A DNA stretch of 64,000 nucleotides from Methyloceanibacter methanicus (GCF_001723285.1 NZ_LPWG01000003.1:62001-126000), one strand, 5' to 3'; positions 1 to 11,891 are shown, counted from the stretch's first letter. Notes: generated from the sequence alone by a model not told the origin. Numbers and translations are program-made.

Positions 1-1566
<1,566 letters not shown>

Positions 1567-1622
1567 CCCGCATCGAGCCACTCAAGTCCGCTGGAGGCCT
1601 TGATTTCGAGAGCGTTCCGGAC

Positions 1623-1651
1623 TTGCCAAGCGCGGGCGTGGCCCCTATAAG
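1623..1651 (+). promoter_or_regulatory. Candidate sigma70 promoter of rpsB-tsf
   Basis: TTGCCA at 1623-1628 and TATAAG at 1646-1651 are separated by exactly 17 bases. Each hexamer differs from consensus at one position. The element sits 137 bases before the rpsB ATG, leaving room for a long leader. It is the best promoter match in the dnaE-rpsB gap; transcription from it is inferred. Confidence 0.6.
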
Positions 1652-1685
1652 GCGCACCATCTCACACGCGGGGATCAAGCGTCAC

Positions 1686-1739
1686 AAAGGGTGTTTACAC
1701 TCTTTGCGCTCGCTCCGGTGACCGGCCGAACAGCCGGTC
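1686..1739 (+). promoter_or_regulatory. Structured rpsB leader, two hairpins
   Basis: The transcript from the candidate promoter would carry two hairpins before rpsB. The first pairs 1686-1693 (AAAGGGTG) with 1698-1705 (CACTCTTT) around a 4-base loop, using one G-U pair. The second pairs 1720-1726 (GACCGGC) with 1733-1739 (GCCGGTC) around CGAACA. A strong Shine-Dalgarno AAGGAG follows at 1771-1776, 11 bases before the ATG. Ribosomal protein S2 leaders that bind S2 are known in other bacteria; that this one does so is inference. Confidence 0.4.
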
Positions 1740-1787
1740 TCTCAAGGCCCCGCGGCGGAAAAACCGGAAAAAGGAGTCTGCAGTCCC

Positions 1788-2603
1788 ATGGCACTGCCCG
1801 ATCTATCTATGCGCCAGCTCTTGGAAGCTGGTGTTCACTTCGGCCACCAGACCCATCGCTGGAACCCGAAAATGGCGCCGTTCATCTACGGCTCCCGGAA
1901 CAACATCCACATCATCGACCTGACCCAGACGGTGCCGCTGCTGCACCAGGCGCTGGTCGCCGTGTCCGACGTGGTCGCCAAGGGCGGACGCGTGCTCTTC
2001 GTGGGCACCAAGCGCCAGGCGACGGAAGCCATTGCCGAAGGCGCACGCTCGTCGGCGCAGTACTTCATCAATCATCGCTGGCTCGGCGGCACGCTGACGA
2101 ATTGGCGGACCATTTCCCATTCCATCAAGCGCCTCAAGGCGCTGGAGGAGCTTCTTGAGGGCGAACATCGCGGCCTTACCAAGAAGGAGCTGCTGCAGCT
2201 CACGCGCGAGAGGGACAAGCTCGAAATCTCGCTTGGCGGCATCAAGGACATGGGTGCGCCGCCGGACCTCGTCTTCGTGATCGACACGAACAAGGAGTCC
2301 ATCGCCATCGCCGAGGCCCGGAAGCTGAACATCCCGGTCGTTGCAATCGTCGACTCCAACTGCGATCCCGACGGCATCACCTATCCCGTTCCGGGCAATG
2401 ACGACGCCGGCCGCGCCATCACGCTCTATTGCGACCTGATCGCCCGCGCCGCCATCGACGGCATCGAGCGTGGCCAGGGTTCGATGGGTGTCGATTTGGG
2501 CGAGGCCGAGGAGCCCCTGGCCGAGCCGGCCATCGAGGAGGCTCCGGAGGCGGAAGCGGCTCCGGCCGAAGAGACCCAGGCCGAGTCCACGGAAAACGCG
2601 TAA
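1788..2603 (+). CDS. rpsB: 30S ribosomal protein S2
   Basis: Small-subunit ribosomal protein S2, 271 residues. The N-terminus carries the S2 signature [19 protein letters not shown], followed by [16 protein letters not shown] and the GTKRQA and [12 protein letters not shown] segments. The last 35 or so residues are an Ala/Glu-rich acidic tail, a common extension in alphaproteobacterial S2 that makes it longer than the roughly 240 residues of E. coli S2. ATG with AAGGAG upstream. It leads the rpsB-tsf pair, 51 bases before tsf. Confidence 0.98.
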   Translation: MALPDLSMRQLLEAGVHFGHQTHRWNPKMAPFIYGSRNNIHIIDLTQTVPLLHQALVAVSDVVAKGGRVLFVGTKRQATEAIAEGARSSAQYFINHRWLGGTLTNWRTISHSIKRLKALEELLEGEHRGLTKKELLQLTRERDKLEISLGGIKDMGAPPDLVFVIDTNKESIAIAEARKLNIPVVAIVDSNCDPDGITYPVPGNDDAGRAITLYCDLIARAAIDGIERGQGSMGVDLGEAEEPLAEPAIEEAPEAEAAPAEETQAESTENA

Positions 2604-2654
2604 CCAGCAACCGGGCTGTCGGGGCCCGGTGCAAGTGAACAGATAGAGGAACGG

Positions 2655-3584
2655 ATGGCGACGATCACGGCTGCCATGGTCAAGGAGCTCCGCGAGACGA
2701 CCGGCGCGGGCATGATGGATTGCAAAGCGGCTTTGCAGGAAAACGACGGCGACATGGAAGCCGCCGTCGATTGGCTTCGTGCCAAGGGTCTCGCCAAAGC
2801 CGCGAAGAAGGCCGGCCGCGTTGCCGCGGAGGGTCTGATCGGCCTCGCCGAGACCGGCTCGGACGCCGCTCTTGTCGAGGTCAATTCCGAGACGGACTTC
2901 GTGGCCCGGAACCCGACCTTTCAGGACATGGTCAACGCCATCTCCAACTCGGCGATCAAGGCCAAGGGCGACATCGAAAAGCTCGGCGCCGAAGCCTATG
3001 CGGACGGCGGCAGCACCGTCGCCGAGACGCTGAAAGAGATGGTCGGCTCGATCGGCGAGAACATGACCCTGCGGCGGACCGCCCATCTGGGCGCCGACAA
3101 TGGCGTCGTGGCCACCTACATGCACAACCAGGCGGCCCCCGGTCTCGGCAAGATCGGCGTGATCGTAGCCCTGGAATCGACGGGCGATCCGGAAGCCGTG
3201 AAGGCCTTCGGCAAGCAGGTCGCCATGCATATCGCCGCGACGAACCCGCAAGCCATCGACACGGACAGCCTTGACCCGGAGCTGGTCGAGCGCGAGCGCA
3301 CGGTCCTCACCGAGCAGGCCAAGGAGTCCGGCAAGCCCGAAGCGGTCATCGAGAAGATGGTCGAAGGGCGCCTGCGGAAGTTCTATGAGGAAGTGGTTCT
3401 GCTGAAGCAGCCCTTCGTCCACGATCCGGACAACACGGTTGCCAAAGCCATGGAAGCCGCCGCCAAGGATGCCGGCGCGCCGATCAAGATCACCGGCTTT
3501 TACCGGTTTGCCCTGGGCGAGGGCATCGAGAAGGACGAAAGCGACTTTGCCGCCGAGGTTGCCGCCGCCGCCTCGGGCGCATAG
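2655..3584 (+). CDS. tsf: Elongation factor Ts
   Basis: Nucleotide exchange factor that reloads EF-Tu with GTP, 309 residues. The N-terminal UBA-like module reads [19 protein letters not shown] and the core has the TDFVARN motif whose Asp-Phe contact the EF-Tu G domain. A second EF-Ts core repeat follows ([10 protein letters not shown] and the region after it). AGAGGA at 2645-2650 precedes the ATG. Co-transcribed with rpsB in most bacteria; a strong hairpin follows the stop, suggesting the two-gene unit ends here. Confidence 0.98.
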   Translation: MATITAAMVKELRETTGAGMMDCKAALQENDGDMEAAVDWLRAKGLAKAAKKAGRVAAEGLIGLAETGSDAALVEVNSETDFVARNPTFQDMVNAISNSAIKAKGDIEKLGAEAYADGGSTVAETLKEMVGSIGENMTLRRTAHLGADNGVVATYMHNQAAPGLGKIGVIVALESTGDPEAVKAFGKQVAMHIAATNPQAIDTDSLDPELVERERTVLTEQAKESGKPEAVIEKMVEGRLRKFYEEVVLLKQPFVHDPDNTVAKAMEAAAKDAGAPIKITGFYRFALGEGIEKDESDFAAEVAAAASGA

Positions 3585-3590
3585 GGTTCT

Positions 3591-3621
3591 GGCGGCGGCT
3601 CTTAGCCGAGTCGCCGCCTTT
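3591..3621 (+). terminator. Hairpin after tsf, likely intrinsic terminator
   Basis: An 11-bp stem pairs 3591-3601 (GGCGGCGGCTC) with 3608-3618 (GAGTCGCCGCC) through one G-U pair, with loop TTAGCC, followed by TTT at 3619-3621. It begins 7 bases after the tsf stop. The T tail is short, so termination may be partial. Confidence 0.6.
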
Positions 3622-3706
3622 CCAAGCCTAGGAGGACCGGGCCAGATTTGGCCAGGCCAGTTTTTGGGTAAGTCCCGTCATATGCCGCCGCCGGAGCCTT
3701 GCGTTG

Positions 3707-4443
3707 ATGGATACACCATCTGCCGCCGCGAAATCGCGCTACAAGCGCGTACTCGTCAAACTCTCCGGAGAGGCACTCGCCGGCGATAAGGGCTACGGCA
3801 TCGACCTCGATGTCATCGACCCGATCGCGAAGGACATTGCCGAGGCTGCGGCCATGGGCGTCGAGATTTGCGTCGTCGTCGGCGGCGGCAACATCTTCCG
3901 TGGTTTGATGGCCGCCGAGGGCGGGATCGAGCGGGCCCGCGCCGACTATATGGGTATGCTGGCCACGGTGATGAACGCCCTGGCGCTGCAGGCCGCCATC
4001 GAGCGGGCAGGGCGCACGGCCCGCGTGCTGTCGGCGATCCCGATGCCGACGGTCTGCGAGCCCTATATCCGGGACAAGGCCTTGGATCATTTGGACAAGG
4101 GCCGGGTCTGGTGTTCGCCGGCGGCACGGGCAATCCGTTTTTCACGACCGACACGGCGGCTGCGTTACGCGCGGCGGAGATGGAATGCGAGGCCCTCTAC
4201 AAGGCAACGCAGGTCGACGGCGTCTACAGCGCCGATCCCAAGAAGGTGCCGGACGCGAAGCGTTACGACCGCTTGAGCTACGCCGACGTCCTCAAGCAGG
4301 ATCTCAGGATCATGGACGGGGCCGCAATCGCTCTTGCCCGGGACAACCGGATTCCGATAATTGTGTTTTCGATCAAGAACCAAGGCAGCTTGGCTCTTGA
4401 ACTACAAGGGCAAGGGGCCTCCACAACGATCGACGGCGGTTAG
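3707..4443 (+). CDS. pyrH: UMP kinase, apparent frameshift
   Basis: Phosphorylates UMP to UDP in pyrimidine nucleotide synthesis; amino acid kinase family. ATG at 3707 with GGAG at 3693-3696. The first frame gives [23 protein letters not shown] and [12 protein letters not shown], and runs to DKGRV at about 4108. The rest ([16 protein letters not shown], then [18 protein letters not shown] to TTIDGG) is in the frame reached if one base is missing at 4106-4110, where GTCGTGGTG would be expected and GTCTGGTG is present. Corrected length is about 246 residues, normal for PyrH. The gene is essential and nothing else is decayed, so a sequencing deletion is the likeliest cause. Confidence 0.93.
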
Positions 4444-4526
4444 GCCGTCTCCACAAACGGAAGCGCAAAACAGAACGCGCCATGTCCGGCCTGGAAGCGC
4501 CGGACGACGGCAGGCAGGAAGGCAAG

Positions 4527-5084
4527 ATGTCTGATTTCGACTTGGCTGAAATCGAGCGGCGGATGCGCGGCGCGCTGACGGCCCTCAAACACGAATTCAG
4601 CGGGCTGCGCACCGGCCGTGCCAGCGCGAGCCTCTTGGACCCCATCATGGTCTCTGCCTACGGCAATCCGACGCCGCTGAACCAGGTCGCGACCGTGAAC
4701 GTGCCCGAGCCCCGGATGATCACCGTGCAGGTTTGGGACAAGAGCCAGGTGTCCGCTGTCGACAAGGCCATCCGGGAGTCGGATCTCGGCTTGAACCCCG
4801 TTGTCGAGGGGCAACTCCTGCGGCTGCCGATCCCTGAGCTCAACGAAGAGCGGCGCCAGGAACTGGCCAAAGTCGCGCACAAATATGCCGAGCAGGGCCG
4901 GATCGCCGTGCGCAATGTGCGCCGGGACGGGATGGAGCATTTGAAGAAGGCTGAGAAGGACGGCGACATGGGCAAGGACGATCACCATGCGCTGGCGACC
5001 AAGGTTCAGGATTTGACCGATACGGTCATCAAGGAAATCGATGAGGCACTCGCGACCAAAGAAGCGGAGATCATGCAGGTCTGA
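4527..5084 (+). CDS. frr: Ribosome recycling factor
   Basis: Works with EF-G to split post-termination ribosomes. The ATG at 4527 gives 185 residues, the standard RRF length, and has AGGAAGG at 4516-4522. An in-frame ATG at 4482 would add 15 residues without a usable Shine-Dalgarno, so it is rejected. Typical RRF segments are [15 protein letters not shown], the [13 protein letters not shown] loop, and [14 protein letters not shown] near the hinge. It sits in the usual pyrH-frr-uppS-cdsA order. Confidence 0.96.
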   Translation: MSDFDLAEIERRMRGALTALKHEFSGLRTGRASASLLDPIMVSAYGNPTPLNQVATVNVPEPRMITVQVWDKSQVSAVDKAIRESDLGLNPVVEGQLLRLPIPELNEERRQELAKVAHKYAEQGRIAVRNVRRDGMEHLKKAEKDGDMGKDDHHALATKVQDLTDTVIKEIDEALATKEAEIMQV

Positions 5085-5136
5085 CTTTGGTCGGCTGCAT
5101 TCGATGCTTTGATGGCTTGCTGCGGAGAGGCTGGCT

Positions 5137-5892
5137 GTGACGCTCGTAGTGGACAACAAATGGGGCAGCGAGAGCCAACCGGGGCCTCGCCATGTCGCGA
5201 TCATCATGGACGGCAACGGCCGCTGGGCCGCCGAGCGGCGCCTGCCGCGCGTCGAAGGCCACCGACGCGGCGTCGAAGCCGTTCGCCGGACGGTCGAGGC
5301 CTCGAAGGAGCTGGGCGTCACCCATCTCACCCTGTTCAGCTTTTCCTCCGAGAACTGGTCGCGCCCCGTCGAGGAAATCAACGACCTCTTCGGACTCTTG
5401 CGGCGCTTCATCCGGCGCGATCTCGCCGATCTCCATAAGAACGGCGTGCGCATTCGCATCATCGGCTCCCGCGCCGAACTGGACAGCGACATTCAGCGCA
5501 TGCTGGACGACGCCGTGGAACTGACCAAGGAGAACACGGCGCTCAATCTGACGATCGCCTTCAACTACGGCGCACGCGACGAAATCGCCCGCGCGGCGGC
5601 CCGGATGGCGGAAGCGGTGAAAAACGGCAACCTTGCGCCCGAAGACATGACGGAAGAGTGCTTCGCGTCCTATCTCGATACGAGCGGACTGCCCGATCCC
5701 GATCTGCTCATTCGCACGTCCGGCGAGCTGAGGCTGTCGAACTTCCTGCTTTGGCAACTCGCCTACGCGGAGTTCGTCTTCGTCGACACGTATTGGCCCG
5801 ACTTCAACAAAGCGGACTACGAAGAAGCCATCGCCGAGTTCCAGCGAAGGAACCGTCGCTTTGGCGGCCGCAATGTGAGATCGACGGCGTGA
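5137..5892 (+). CDS. uppS: Undecaprenyl diphosphate synthase
   Basis: Cis-prenyltransferase that elongates farnesyl-PP with IPP to the C55 carrier lipid of peptidoglycan and LPS synthesis, 251 residues. [13 protein letters not shown] places the catalytic Asp at residue 25; [11 protein letters not shown] and [18 protein letters not shown] are further family signatures. The start is GTG with GGAGAGG at 5124-5130, six bases upstream. The stop overlaps the GTG of cdsA, implying coupled translation. Confidence 0.97.
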   Translation: MTLVVDNKWGSESQPGPRHVAIIMDGNGRWAAERRLPRVEGHRRGVEAVRRTVEASKELGVTHLTLFSFSSENWSRPVEEINDLFGLLRRFIRRDLADLHKNGVRIRIIGSRAELDSDIQRMLDDAVELTKENTALNLTIAFNYGARDEIARAAARMAEAVKNGNLAPEDMTEECFASYLDTSGLPDPDLLIRTSGELRLSNFLLWQLAYAEFVFVDTYWPDFNKADYEEAIAEFQRRNRRFGGRNVRSTA

Positions 5893-6758
5893 CGTCCCGA
5901 ACGCCTTCTCGAAACCATCCCTCGGCATCTCCGCGCAAATCGTTTCCAGAGTTAGGGCGCCGTATCGCCTCCGCCGTCGTGCTGGCGACGCTCGCGCTCC
6001 TGGCGCTCATCGCGAGCCCGTGGAGTTTCCTGGTCCTCGCGATTGGGTCGGCCACGCTGTTGCTGTGGGAGTGGGGGGGCGCGACACGCGGCACCGGCCG
6101 CGACGCCGTAACGATCCTTCAAGTGTTGTGCGTGAGCGTTCTCGTGATCTGCATCGCGTTTCACAATTACGCCATGGGGTGGATCCTGTTCGGCGGGCTC
6201 GCGGCCGTCCTCGGGATCGTCAGCTATCGGACGAAACCTGCGCGCGAGGCCACGTTCGACCTTGCCGGGCTCGTCTATGTGGCGCTCCCGGCAGCGGCCC
6301 TGATCTGGCTGCGCAGCGATCCCGCCTACGGACTGACGGCCGTCTTGTTCGTTCTCGTCGTCACCTGGACCACGGATACGGCGTCCTATGCGGGCGGCAG
6401 GACGTTCGGAGGGCCGAAATTCGCGCCGACCATTTCGCCGAAAAAGACCTGGAGCGGGTTTGTCATCGGCACGGCAACACCGATCCTGGTGGGCGTCGCG
6501 TTCGCGCTCTATCTCGGCAACAGCTCGGCCGTGGCCCTGGCGCTGGTGGCATTAGGGCTTGCCTTCTCCTGCCAGATGGGTGACTTGCTTGAGAGCGCCT
6601 TGAAACGAAGTTTGGGCATCAAGGACATGAGCCAGCTTATTCCGGGCCACGGTGGTTTTTTCGACCGGATCGACAGCCTCTTGGTCGCGGCGGTCGTCGC
6701 AGCGCTGATCGCCCTGCGGGATCCCGCATCTCCGGGTGCCGGGCTCATGATATGGTAA
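5889..6758 (+). CDS. cdsA: Phosphatidate cytidylyltransferase
   Basis: Makes CDP-diacylglycerol from phosphatidic acid and CTP in the inner membrane. The GTG at 5889 overlaps the uppS stop by four bases and gives 289 residues; the frame is open further upstream but only as an antisense-like extension within uppS. The protein is strongly hydrophobic with about eight membrane segments. The C-terminal CdsA signature is complete: S-x-L-K-R, then [30 protein letters not shown] lies before it. Confidence 0.95.
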   Translation: MTSRTPSRNHPSASPRKSFPELGRRIASAVVLATLALLALIASPWSFLVLAIGSATLLLWEWGGATRGTGRDAVTILQVLCVSVLVICIAFHNYAMGWILFGGLAAVLGIVSYRTKPAREATFDLAGLVYVALPAAALIWLRSDPAYGLTAVLFVLVVTWTTDTASYAGGRTFGGPKFAPTISPKKTWSGFVIGTATPILVGVAFALYLGNSSAVALALVALGLAFSCQMGDLLESALKRSLGIKDMSQLIPGHGGFFDRIDSLLVAAVVAALIALRDPASPGAGLMIW

Positions 6759-6798
6759 AGGGCGAACCCTGTTTTCTGTAAGCGAAGAGACGGCAAGC

Positions 6799-7989
6799 GT
6801 GCCGCACACGAGCGCCAAGAGACCCAAGCGGATCACCATCCTCGGTGCCACCGGGTCCATCGGCGAGAGCACGCTCGATCTCGTTGGGCGCAACCCGGAC
6901 GACTACGAAGTGGTCGCGCTGACCGGCAACAAGAACGTCGCGCGGCTCGCCGAACTCGCCGTCCGGCACAGGGCCAAGCTGGCCGTGGTGGCGGACGCCG
7001 GGTCCTATAAGGACCTTTTGCTCGCGCTGGCGGGGACGGGAATCGAGGTCGCGGCCGGACCGAAGGCCCTGCTGGAGGCCGCGTCCCGGCCTGCGGACTG
7101 GATCATGGCGGCCATCGTCGGTGTCGCGGGGCTGCGGCCGACCTTGCGCGCGGTAAGACAAGGAACCGCCGTCGCGCTCGCCAACAAGGAATGCCTGGTC
7201 TCGGGCGGTGAGATTTTCATGCGCGAAGTGGCCGCGCACGGCACGACGCTCCTGCCCGTCGACTCCGAACACTCCGCCGCGAAGCAGGCCATGACCGGAA
7301 CCGACCTCGACAGGATCGAATGTGTCTGCCTCACCGCATCTGGCGGACCGTTCCGGACCTGGAGCGCGGAGCGGATGGCCTCGGCCGGGCCGGAGCAGGC
7401 CCTGAAACATCCGAACTGGTCCATGGGCGCCAAGGTCACGATCGATTCCGCCTCGCTGATGAACAAGGGGCTGGAACTCATCGAGGCACACCACCTTTTC
7501 ACGCTGCCGCCGGAAAAGCTGGACGTCGTGGTCCATCCTCAGTCCATCGTGCACTGCCTCGTGCAAATGACCGACGGCGCCGTGCTGGCGCAACTCAGCT
7601 GCCCGGATATGCGCACGCCCATCGCCTATAGCCTGGCCTGGCCCGAACGCATGCACGTCCCGAACGAGCGGCTCGACCTCGCCAAGCTCGGCTCGCTCAC
7701 CTTCGAAACGCCCGATCCCGAACGATTCCCGGCGCTGCGCCTGGCGAAGGAGGTTCTCGAAACGGGCGGCAGCGCGGGCGCGGTCCTCAATGCGGCCAAC
7801 GAAGTGGCCGTTGCGGCCTTCCTCGAGAACCGGTTAGGATTCTTGGGAATCGCCGGGCTGGTGGAGACCACGCTGGCCGATTGCGCCGATCTGACCGGCC
7901 TCAGCCCGGAAAGCGCGGAGGACGTCTACGAAATCGACGAAGAGGCGCGCCGCCGGGCCCGGGACCGGTTGCCACGGTGGGCATCGTGA
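6799..7989 (+). CDS. dxr: 1-deoxy-D-xylulose 5-phosphate reductoisomerase
   Basis: Second step of the MEP isoprenoid pathway, NADPH-dependent, 396 residues. The NADPH loop GATGSIG is at residues 16-22. NKECLVSGG, PVDSEHSA and KVTIDSASLMNKGLE carry metal and substrate contacts. Start is GTG with a weak purine-rich GAAGAGA upstream. Placement between cdsA and rseP is standard. The later MEP enzyme IspDF is encoded at 52861-54039. Confidence 0.97.
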   Translation: MPHTSAKRPKRITILGATGSIGESTLDLVGRNPDDYEVVALTGNKNVARLAELAVRHRAKLAVVADAGSYKDLLLALAGTGIEVAAGPKALLEAASRPADWIMAAIVGVAGLRPTLRAVRQGTAVALANKECLVSGGEIFMREVAAHGTTLLPVDSEHSAAKQAMTGTDLDRIECVCLTASGGPFRTWSAERMASAGPEQALKHPNWSMGAKVTIDSASLMNKGLELIEAHHLFTLPPEKLDVVVHPQSIVHCLVQMTDGAVLAQLSCPDMRTPIAYSLAWPERMHVPNERLDLAKLGSLTFETPDPERFPALRLAKEVLETGGSAGAVLNAANEVAVAAFLENRLGFLGIAGLVETTLADCADLTGLSPESAEDVYEIDEEARRRARDRLPRWAS

Positions 7990-8099
7990 GCCGGGCAGGG
8001 GATCGAGACACGGCGGAACAGTAGGCGCCGGCACGGCCGATTGAGTCCCGCCCGGACGAACGGACTAACAAGGGCCTAATTCTCTAGGTATCTGGACTT

Positions 8100-9242
8100 A
8101 TGGACATATTCACATCTCTGGCCGGTTTCGGCGGCAACTTTCTGAGCTATCTCATCCCGTTCCTTTTCGTCCTGACCATCGTGGTCTTCGTGCACGAGAT
8201 GGGGCATTTCCTCGTGGCCCGCTGGTGCGGCGTGGGCATCAAGGCGTTTTCCATCGGATTCGGACCTGAGATCTTCGGCTTCTACGACCGGCATGGGACG
8301 CGCTGGCGGGTGGCTTGGATTCCGCTCGGCGGGTACGTGAAGTTCATCGACGACGAAAACGCCGCGAGCGCGGGTCAAAAGTCGCTGGAATCCTTGCCCG
8401 AGGCGGATCGCGCGAAAACCTTCCAGGGCAAGACCTTGGCCCAGCGCGCCGCCATTGTCGCCGCAGGGCCATTCGCGAACTTTCTGTTCGCCGTCCTGAT
8501 CTTCACCGTCATATTCAGCGTTTTCGGCCAGCGCATCACGGCGCCGAGGGTCGATTCGATCACCGAGGGCAGCGCCGCCGCGCGGGCGGGATTTCAGCCA
8601 GGTGATCTCGTCACGAGCATCGATGGATCGAAGATCGTGAACTTCTCTGAGATGCAGCGGATCGTCGCGACGAGCCCTGATCTCGAACTACACTTTGTGG
8701 TTGATCGTGACGGGAAATCTGTCGATCTCACGGCGGTTCCGGAACGGAAGGAAATCACCGACCGCTTTGGAAATACGTTCAAAATTGGCCTTTTGGGGAT
8801 CAAGCGCAGCACCTCCCCGGACGATTGGACGCTCGAGCGGCACAACCCCGTCACCGCGTTCGTCATGGGCGTCAAGGAATGCTACTTCGTCGTGTCGCGC
8901 TCCCTCGGCTACCTTTATGACGTCATCAAAGGGCGCGAGGATGCCGACCAGCTCGGCGGACCGCTGAGAATAGCCCAAGTTTCGGGACAGGTGGCGACGG
9001 CCGGATTTCTTGCCCTTCTCAACCTCGCGGCCATCATCTCGGTCAGTATTGGGCTCATCAATCTTTTCCCAATACCTATGCTCGATGGCGGCCATCTTCT
9101 GTTCTATGGAATCGAAGCTGTCAGGGGCAAACCGTTGAGCGAATCCACCCAGGAAATCGGTTTTCGCATTGGCCTTGCGTTCGTCCTCATGCTAATGATT
9201 TTCGCAACCTGGAACGATCTGATTCATTTGAAGTTTCTGTGA
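8100..9242 (+). CDS. rseP: RIP zinc metalloprotease (site-2 protease family)
   Basis: Intramembrane protease that cleaves anti-sigma factors and remnant signal peptides, 380 residues. The catalytic HEMGH is at residues 32-36 inside the first membrane segment. A PDZ domain spans roughly residues 130-210, and the second metal-binding motif lies in NLFPIPMLDGGHLLF near the C-terminus, followed by a last membrane helix. The Shine-Dalgarno is weak. It precedes bamA, as in most proteobacteria. Confidence 0.96.
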   Translation: MDIFTSLAGFGGNFLSYLIPFLFVLTIVVFVHEMGHFLVARWCGVGIKAFSIGFGPEIFGFYDRHGTRWRVAWIPLGGYVKFIDDENAASAGQKSLESLPEADRAKTFQGKTLAQRAAIVAAGPFANFLFAVLIFTVIFSVFGQRITAPRVDSITEGSAAARAGFQPGDLVTSIDGSKIVNFSEMQRIVATSPDLELHFVVDRDGKSVDLTAVPERKEITDRFGNTFKIGLLGIKRSTSPDDWTLERHNPVTAFVMGVKECYFVVSRSLGYLYDVIKGREDADQLGGPLRIAQVSGQVATAGFLALLNLAAIISVSIGLINLFPIPMLDGGHLLFYGIEAVRGKPLSESTQEIGFRIGLAFVLMLMIFATWNDLIHLKFL

Positions 9243-9397
9243 TGATGGGATTTGCGAGCAGGGAACGAAAAAAGCCGCGCGATTTCATCGAAAACAGAGC
9301 GATGCGTATCTAAAATCGGCCACAAACAAGTGGCCAGCTATCGTTCGTAGGCTCTAAGCCTATGGGGGATTTGGGTTAACGGGGGATTACACCAGAA
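9243..9397 (+). promoter_or_regulatory. bamA leader with two short hairpins
   Basis: This 155-base gap is less GC-rich than its neighbours. It has a perfect 6-bp hairpin GGCCAC (9318-9323) / GTGGCC (9330-9335) with loop AAACAA, and a second one TAGGCT (9348-9353) / AGCCTA (9357-9362) with a 3-base loop. GGGGG at 9381-9385 may serve as the ribosome binding site. GGAAC at 9263 recalls envelope-stress promoters, but I find no convincing -10 partner. Confidence 0.35.
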
Positions 9398-11809
9398 ATG
9401 GTGCGGTGGACGTTGGAAAGAGGACTGGTTGCGGTCCTCCTCGTGATGTGTAGCGTCCCGCTCTCGCTGGGTCTCAGCGCGGGCTTTGGCGACTTCACAG
9501 CGGCCGCCCAAAACGCCACCATCAGCTCCATCGTCGTCCAAGGCAATCAACGCGTCGAAGCCGAGACGATCCGGTCCTACCTCACATTTTCCGCCGGCGA
9601 TGCCTACGATCCCGGCGAGATCAACCAATCCCTCAAAACCCTTTTCGCAACTGGCCTTTTCAAGGACGTACGCATCCGGCGCCAGTATTCCACGGTCGTC
9701 GTTGTCGTGAGCGAGAATCCCGTCGTGGCGCGCGTGCGTTTCGAAGGCAACGAGGATGTGGAGAGCGATACGCTCAGCTCCGAAGTTCAGCTCAAGCCGC
9801 GCTCCGTCTATACGCAAGCGCGCGTGCAAGCCGACGAACAGCGAATCCGCGACGTCCTCGCCCGCCAGGGTCACTACGATGCACAGGTCAGCGCACAGGT
9901 TATTCCGCTCGGCGGCAACCGGGTCGAGGTCGTCTTCCAGATCGGCGAGGGCATCAAGACCAAGGTCAAGGCCATCAACTTCGTGGGCAACGAAGCCTTC
10001 AGCGCCTCGCAGCTGCGTTTCGTGGTCACGACGAAACGCACGAGTTGGCTGAGCTTCCTGAAGAACGACAACATCTACGACCCCGACCGGCTCGCCTTGG
10101 ACCGCGAGCTGCTGCGCCAGTTCTATCTGAAGAACGGCTATGCGGACGTCCGTATTCTCTCCTCGAATGCGGATATCGAAGGCGGCGGCGAGGGCACGTG
10201 GCTGAGGCCAAACTCCGGCGGTGGATTCGTGATCACGTTCGAGATCTACGAAGGCCCGCGCTATCGCTTCGGCTATGTGGACATCGAGAGTGCGTTGCCG
10301 TCCTTGGACGTGAACGCCCTTGGCGGCGCGCTCCTGACCAAGCCCGGCAAGCACTACAATGTCGAGAAGATCGAGAAGACGGTCGAGGCCCTCACCGTCA
10401 AAGTGTCCGAGCAGGGCTACGCGTTCGGACAGGTGCGGCCCCGTTTCGATCGCGATCCGGTGTCCCAGACGATCAACGTCACCTACGTCATCGACGAAGG
10501 TCCGCGGGTCTACATCGAGCGGATCAATATCGTCGGCAACTACCGGACCGAAGACCAGGTCATTCGCCGTCAGTTCCGCCTGGCCGAAGGCGACGCCTAT
10601 AACCGGCTCCTGATCGAAGCGGCCCGCAAACGTCTCCGCGGGCTCGGCTTCTTCAAGACCGTCGACATCCAGACCGAGCCCGGCAGCGCGCCCGATCGCG
10701 TGGTCATCAACGTGGTTGTCGTGGAGCAGCCGACGGGCGAGTTCTCCTTCGGTGTCGGTTACTCCACCACGGAAGGTGTCATCGGCGATGTCAGCATCAC
10801 CGAGCGGAACCTGATGGGTAGGGGCCAGTACGTTCGGCTCGGGCTGTCGGGAAGCCTTGAGCGCCTTCAGGTCGATTTCAGCTTCACCGAGCCGGCCTTT
10901 CTCGGACGCAACATGGCAGCCGGCTTCGATCTCTTCCACAAAGAGGTCGACCTGCGCGACGTGGCTTCGTTCCGGCAGCGTGACACCGGTGGCAATCTGC
11001 GCATCGGCTTCCCCGTCGCCAACAACACGCAGCTCGGCCTGCGCTACAGGCTGCAGCGCGAGGAAATCTTCGACGCGACCAACGACGCCTCGCTCGCCAT
11101 CAAACAGGCGGCCGACGAAGGCGCGGTCCTTGTTTCGAGCCTCGGCTACACGCTGGCCTACGACACCAGGAACCTGCCGCAGTCCCCGACCAGCGGCATC
11201 TTTGCCTCGATCTCGCAGGACTTCGCGGGCGTCGGCGGCGACGTGCAGTACAACCGTCTGGTGCTCGACACGCGCGGCTATTATCCCATCACCAACAAGA
11301 TCACCCTTGTGGGCCGGGTTCAGGGCGGCATCATCGAGCCTTGGGGCGACGAGGATCTGCGCCTGACCGACCTGTTCTTCAAGGGCGGCGAGACGATCCG
11401 CGGCTTCGATCGCGCCGGCTACGGTCCTCGGGATGCCTGCCGCAATCCGACCACCGGCATCCACGTCAAGGACTGCAGCAAGGACTCGTTGGGCGGCAAA
11501 TATTTCTGGGCCACCACGGCGGAGGTCCGCTTCCCGCTACCGCTCATTCCCGAGAACATGGGCATGCAGGGTGCCGTCTTCGTCGACGCCGGCTCGCTCT
11601 GGGGCGCGGGCGAGAGTGCGATCGAGGCGGTCAATGTCGACGAAGGCAGCTATATTCTGGACACCTCGGACATTCGGCTGTCGACGGGTGTCAGTCTGAT
11701 CTGGCAGTCTCCGCTGGGTCCGCTTCGTGCCGATCTCGCCGAAGCTCTGCTCAAGGCCGACTTCGACCGGACGGAACTCTTCCGCTTCGGCGCCTCGACC
11801 CAGTTCTAA
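9398..11809 (+). CDS. bamA: Outer membrane protein assembly factor BamA
   Basis: Omp85-family core of the beta-barrel assembly machine, 803 residues. A signal peptide at about 1-37 ends near DFTAAAQ. Five POTRA domains follow, opening at ISSIVVQGNQRV, ARVRFEGNEDV, VKAINFVGNEAF, RFGYVDIES and YIERINIVGNYRT. The barrel starts near residue 445 (GEFSFGVGYSTTEG) and carries the conserved loop-6 motif IRGFDRAGYGP. The C-terminus ends in Phe (STQF), the usual outer-membrane beta-signal. Upstream of lpxD as in most alphaproteobacteria. Confidence 0.97.
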   Translation: MVRWTLERGLVAVLLVMCSVPLSLGLSAGFGDFTAAAQNATISSIVVQGNQRVEAETIRSYLTFSAGDAYDPGEINQSLKTLFATGLFKDVRIRRQYSTVVVVVSENPVVARVRFEGNEDVESDTLSSEVQLKPRSVYTQARVQADEQRIRDVLARQGHYDAQVSAQVIPLGGNRVEVVFQIGEGIKTKVKAINFVGNEAFSASQLRFVVTTKRTSWLSFLKNDNIYDPDRLALDRELLRQFYLKNGYADVRILSSNADIEGGGEGTWLRPNSGGGFVITFEIYEGPRYRFGYVDIESALPSLDVNALGGALLTKPGKHYNVEKIEKTVEALTVKVSEQGYAFGQVRPRFDRDPVSQTINVTYVIDEGPRVYIERINIVGNYRTEDQVIRRQFRLAEGDAYNRLLIEAARKRLRGLGFFKTVDIQTEPGSAPDRVVINVVVVEQPTGEFSFGVGYSTTEGVIGDVSITERNLMGRGQYVRLGLSGSLERLQVDFSFTEPAFLGRNMAAGFDLFHKEVDLRDVASFRQRDTGGNLRIGFPVANNTQLGLRYRLQREEIFDATNDASLAIKQAADEGAVLVSSLGYTLAYDTRNLPQSPTSGIFASISQDFAGVGGDVQYNRLVLDTRGYYPITNKITLVGRVQGGIIEPWGDEDLRLTDLFFKGGETIRGFDRAGYGPRDACRNPTTGIHVKDCSKDSLGGKYFWATTAEVRFPLPLIPENMGMQGAVFVDAGSLWGAGESAIEAVNVDEGSYILDTSDIRLSTGVSLIWQSPLGPLRADLAEALLKADFDRTELFRFGASTQF

Positions 11810-11891
11810 AGACCGCCGCTATCGTACGCGGCGTCCACGGTCGCGAACGCCCTTGGTGGTTCGCTACCAATGGCAGTTCGAAGGAGACCCA

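Noticed and set aside
9338..11464. Long antisense open frame opposite bamA (708 codons)
   Set aside because: It mirrors the codon structure of bamA in GC-rich DNA; the peptide has no family motifs or ribosome binding site.
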